Positions 30,072 through 31,539 of a stretch of DNA of 31,539 nt are shown here, piece after piece. The position numbers and the translations under genes are program-made. The notes beneath the pieces were generated by a model that had not been told where the DNA came from, did not search any database, and saw only the letters and a list, made by a program, of their open reading frames with translations. The stretch covers positions 1-31,539 of the forward strand of contig CAKUYM010000015.1 in assembly GCA_934716785.1 (NCBI GenBank), given 5' to 3'. The stretch comes from an uncultured Bacteroides sp. (GTDB taxonomy: Bacteria; Bacteroidota; Bacteroidia; Bacteroidales; Bacteroidaceae). Position 1 is the first letter of the stretch; each line of letters opens with the position of its first letter.

Positions 30072-31064
30072 TTATTGGGGGTACGCATAAATCTTTGCTA
30101 ACCTAAAAAGGAAGAACTTCTCATCGACTACTCCTCTCAACGCAGTCCTGAATTGTTTAATCTTGGCATTAAAAGATTCTGCCGCGGCATTGGATGATCG
30201 GTTATTGTAAAAGTTTAGAATATCATCATAATGTTCGTAGAACGTAGCTGCAATGACATTGAAAGAATTGAATCCGGCTTCCTCTACCTTGTTGTACCAC
30301 TTTGCCATGCTTAGTCTCGCCGCATCCTTGATAGTGTTTTTAGCCAAAATCATTCTCAGTGAATGAGATAACCCATACGCTTTTTCCAATTCGGGATATT
30401 CTGCAAAAAGAATCTTTGCCCTGAGCTTCTGGGATGTGGTCCATTTATCTGCCGACTTGAATAACAAATATCGGCTTCTTGCCAACAATTCTTTCTTGGA
30501 ATCCCCGTTCTCATATCTGTGTGGGATGTAAGTGACACCTTTGTGCTTTGCTTCTTCCATCTCATCGTTTGCTTCTTGGATAGCATCCCATCTAAGCTTA
30601 ATGCGTATCTCTTGCACTGCATCGCAAGCAAGTTTCTGAATATGGAAACGATCAATGACACGAGAGGCGTTGGTGAAACAAGAGCGTACTATTTTCCTCA
30701 TGGAGTCAGATAAATCCAATGTCACCTCTTTGACAGCCTCAAGTTGCTCCTGTGGAATATGTCGCAAAGCCTCTATGACGGTTTCCGACTTGGTCCCCCG
30801 GATGATTGCTACCAAGCTTCTTTCGCGTCCATGTCTATCCCTGTTGGTGACTATCGTATACAAGCCCCCGTTTGACAGGGAAGTCTCATCAATGGCCAAA
30901 TTGGGACCTATGTTCTGGGCAAAGACAAGCCACTTGTCTGCATGGGCAAGCTCACTCCAGGTGCGATAACCGCTTAATATATCCTTATATTGCTTCTCTA
31001 AAGTAGAAGCGTCAATATGGTAGAAGGTCTCAAGCGTACGGCAGGTCACTGGGGATGTGTCCAT
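30072..31064 (-). CDS. ISAon1-like DDE transposase, catalytic part
   Basis: The 330-residue protein has the ISL3-type DDE core: Asp59 in NLAIDETSL, Asp117 or Asp120 in VTLDLSDSMR, and Glu296 in AAAESFNAKIKQFR. The long helical insertion between the second Asp and the Glu, with a RFHIQKLACDAV segment, is typical of ISL3. It catalyses cut-and-paste type strand transfer of the element. Its stop codon lies inside the left terminal inverted repeat (30072-30074), so the coding region runs into the element's end. Its ATG is inside the end of the N-terminal gene, in a different frame, with a 35-nt overlap. The active-site residues look intact, so the element may be functional. Confidence 0.88.
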   Translation of the reverse strand: MDTSPVTCRTLETFYHIDASTLEKQYKDILSGYRTWSELAHADKWLVFAQNIGPNLAIDETSLSNGGLYTIVTNRDRHGRERSLVAIIRGTKSETVIEALRHIPQEQLEAVKEVTLDLSDSMRKIVRSCFTNASRVIDRFHIQKLACDAVQEIRIKLRWDAIQEANDEMEEAKHKGVTYIPHRYENGDSKKELLARSRYLLFKSADKWTTSQKLRAKILFAEYPELEKAYGLSHSLRMILAKNTIKDAARLSMAKWYNKVEEAGFNSFNVIAATFYEHYDDILNFYNNRSSNAAAESFNAKIKQFRTALRGVVDEKFFLFRLAKIYAYPQ

Positions 31065-31410
31065 ATGTCTCTTTTAAAAAAGCCGCAAACTCAGTGGAGT
31101 AGCGGGTGCCTTCAGCGGCTATCTTCAAGGGAAGGAGAAAACTTTTACCTGTACGACTATCAACCCATTTTCGACGGCGTAAATGGAGGATGACCTTATG
31201 GTCACGGATAGGAAAGTCTGTTATACACACAGCAGGGATAAAGCCTTTGGATTCAAAGTGGATATCCTCTTTTAAACTTGCATACATCTTCTCATCAAGA
31301 TGGATATGGATCTCGGTACTAGTGCTCTCTACTTTGGTTATCGAGAAGCTATCAAGCACTTCGGCAGGGAGAACGACCTGCGCTAAAGATAATAATGTCG
31401 TATCAATCAT
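31030..31410 (-). CDS. ISAon1-like transposase N-terminal region protein
   Basis: Started at MIDTTLLSLAQVVLPAEVLD (ATG 31408-31410), the protein has 126 residues. It matches the small companion protein encoded before the DDE part in ISAon1-type elements, which probably binds the element ends; helical N-terminus, then a beta-rich HIHLDEKMY and RDHKVILHLRRRKWVDSRTGKSF region. The frame remains open upstream to 31458, into the right terminal repeat. The last 35 nt overlap the catalytic gene, which is in the +1 (or -2) frame, so the second gene may be made by re-initiation at its own ATG. Confidence 0.8.
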   Translation of the reverse strand: MIDTTLLSLAQVVLPAEVLDSFSITKVESTSTEIHIHLDEKMYASLKEDIHFESKGFIPAVCITDFPIRDHKVILHLRRRKWVDSRTGKSFLLPLKIAAEGTRYSTEFAAFLKETYGHIPSDLPYA

Positions 31411-31483
31411 GAGGCAAAAGTAATAATTTGCAAGATACAGAAGAATATTAACCCCCAATAAATATGGCTCAGTTTGAAAACTT

Positions 31484-31512
31484 GGGGGAATTAGTTAAAA
31501 TGGTTATCTTTG
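31484..31512 (+). promoter_or_regulatory. Promoter at the right edge
   Basis: TTGG-type sequence at 31482-31484 (CTTG at 31481-31484) and TATCTTTG at 31505-31512 are spaced by 20 bp. Transcription would begin near 31516, directly at the ATG of the following frame. Confidence 0.6.
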
Positions 31513-31516
31513 CCGC

Positions 31517-31539
31517 ATGAAACAGAAACGCCCCAAAAC
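31517..31539 (+). CDS. Start of a further gene, cut by the window edge
   Basis: The frame begins MKQKRPK and is open to the right edge, but only seven full codons are visible, so no family can be named. The upstream promoter predicts a transcript with almost no leader. Either the message is nearly leaderless or the real start is a later codon outside the window. Confidence 0.3.

Larger units (their letters stand above)
30068..31465 (-). mobile_element. ISL3/ISAon1-like insertion sequence, about 1.4 kb
   Basis: Two overlapping transposase genes on the minus strand lie between 15-bp perfect terminal inverted repeats: ATATTTATTGGGGGT at 30068-30082 and its complement at 31451-31465. Outside these the match is imperfect (the left end continues as GGCTCACCCG, the right as GGCTCAGTTT), so the exact ends are uncertain and no clear 8-bp target duplication was found. 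Assignment to the ISAon1 group rests on recognition of the split N-terminal and DDE proteins common in Bacteroides. Confidence 0.8.

Noticed and set aside
31072..31083. HIV-like slippery heptamer T TTT TTA in the overlap of the two transposase genes
   Set aside because: A -1 slip here does not lead into the catalytic frame, which is +1 or -2 relative to the first gene, and that frame has a TAA at 31074-31076. Re-initiation at the ATG at 31064 fits better.

Overview
The window reads as chromosomal DNA of a Bacteroides-type member of the Bacteroidota. Evidence seen directly: repeated promoter elements of the Bacteroides type (TAnnTTTG, several with a TTTG-like element 19-20 bp upstream), no strong Shine-Dalgarno pattern, and families typical of this group (DUF2723, DUF3836, a TPR/LytS sensor kinase with LytTR regulator, an S9 dipeptidyl peptidase, an ISAon1-like transposase pair). 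No tRNA, rRNA or CRISPR array was seen.

Layout. 1-2558 (minus): 5'-proximal part of a DUF2723 membrane glycosyltransferase that runs off the left edge. 2786-3183 (plus): an antitoxin-like gene followed by only the first ~23 codons of what looks like an AbiEii-type nucleotidyltransferase toxin, cut off at a junction with a small membrane-protein gene (3184-3660, minus). 3898-9366 (minus): zinc/manganese ABC ATPase and substrate-binding lipoprotein, tRNA methyltransferase mnmD, a DedA/YqaA-like membrane protein, a ~10-TM membrane protein and purD; most spacers in this block carry short degenerate repeats. 9431-14213 (minus): S9 dipeptidyl peptidase, an RlmL-type rRNA methyltransferase with a repetitive Arg-rich tail, and serine acetyltransferase. 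14321-17133 (plus): an overlapping sensor kinase/response regulator pair. 17257-22622: a small secreted DUF3836 protein, polA, a polyprenyl diphosphate synthase (plus) and a DUF1266-like protein. 23053-29351 (minus): deoC, a MazG-like pyrophosphohydrolase, dtd, uvrC, apt and mnmG, a housekeeping block for DNA repair, nucleotide salvage and translation fidelity. 29382-31539: accessory-looking end with a repeat-rich untranslated leader or small RNA ending in an intrinsic terminator, a two-gene ISL3/ISAon1-like insertion sequence, and a promoter with the first codons of a further gene at the right edge.

Functional links: MnmG and MnmD act on the same wobble uridine; Dtd protects translation from D-aminoacyl-tRNAs; Apt, PurD, DeoC and the MazG-like enzyme serve nucleotide synthesis, salvage and clean-up; PolA and UvrC share nucleotide excision repair. 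The points most worth a second look are the repeat-rich leader at 29747-30007, a near-consensus ParB site (parS) between mnmG and apt, the decayed toxin-antitoxin pair, the substrate-binding lipoprotein in which Glu replaces an expected metal-ligand His, and a uvrC promoter placed so that the apt terminator hairpin becomes the 5' end of the uvrC mRNA. I found no convincing wholly new multi-gene system.
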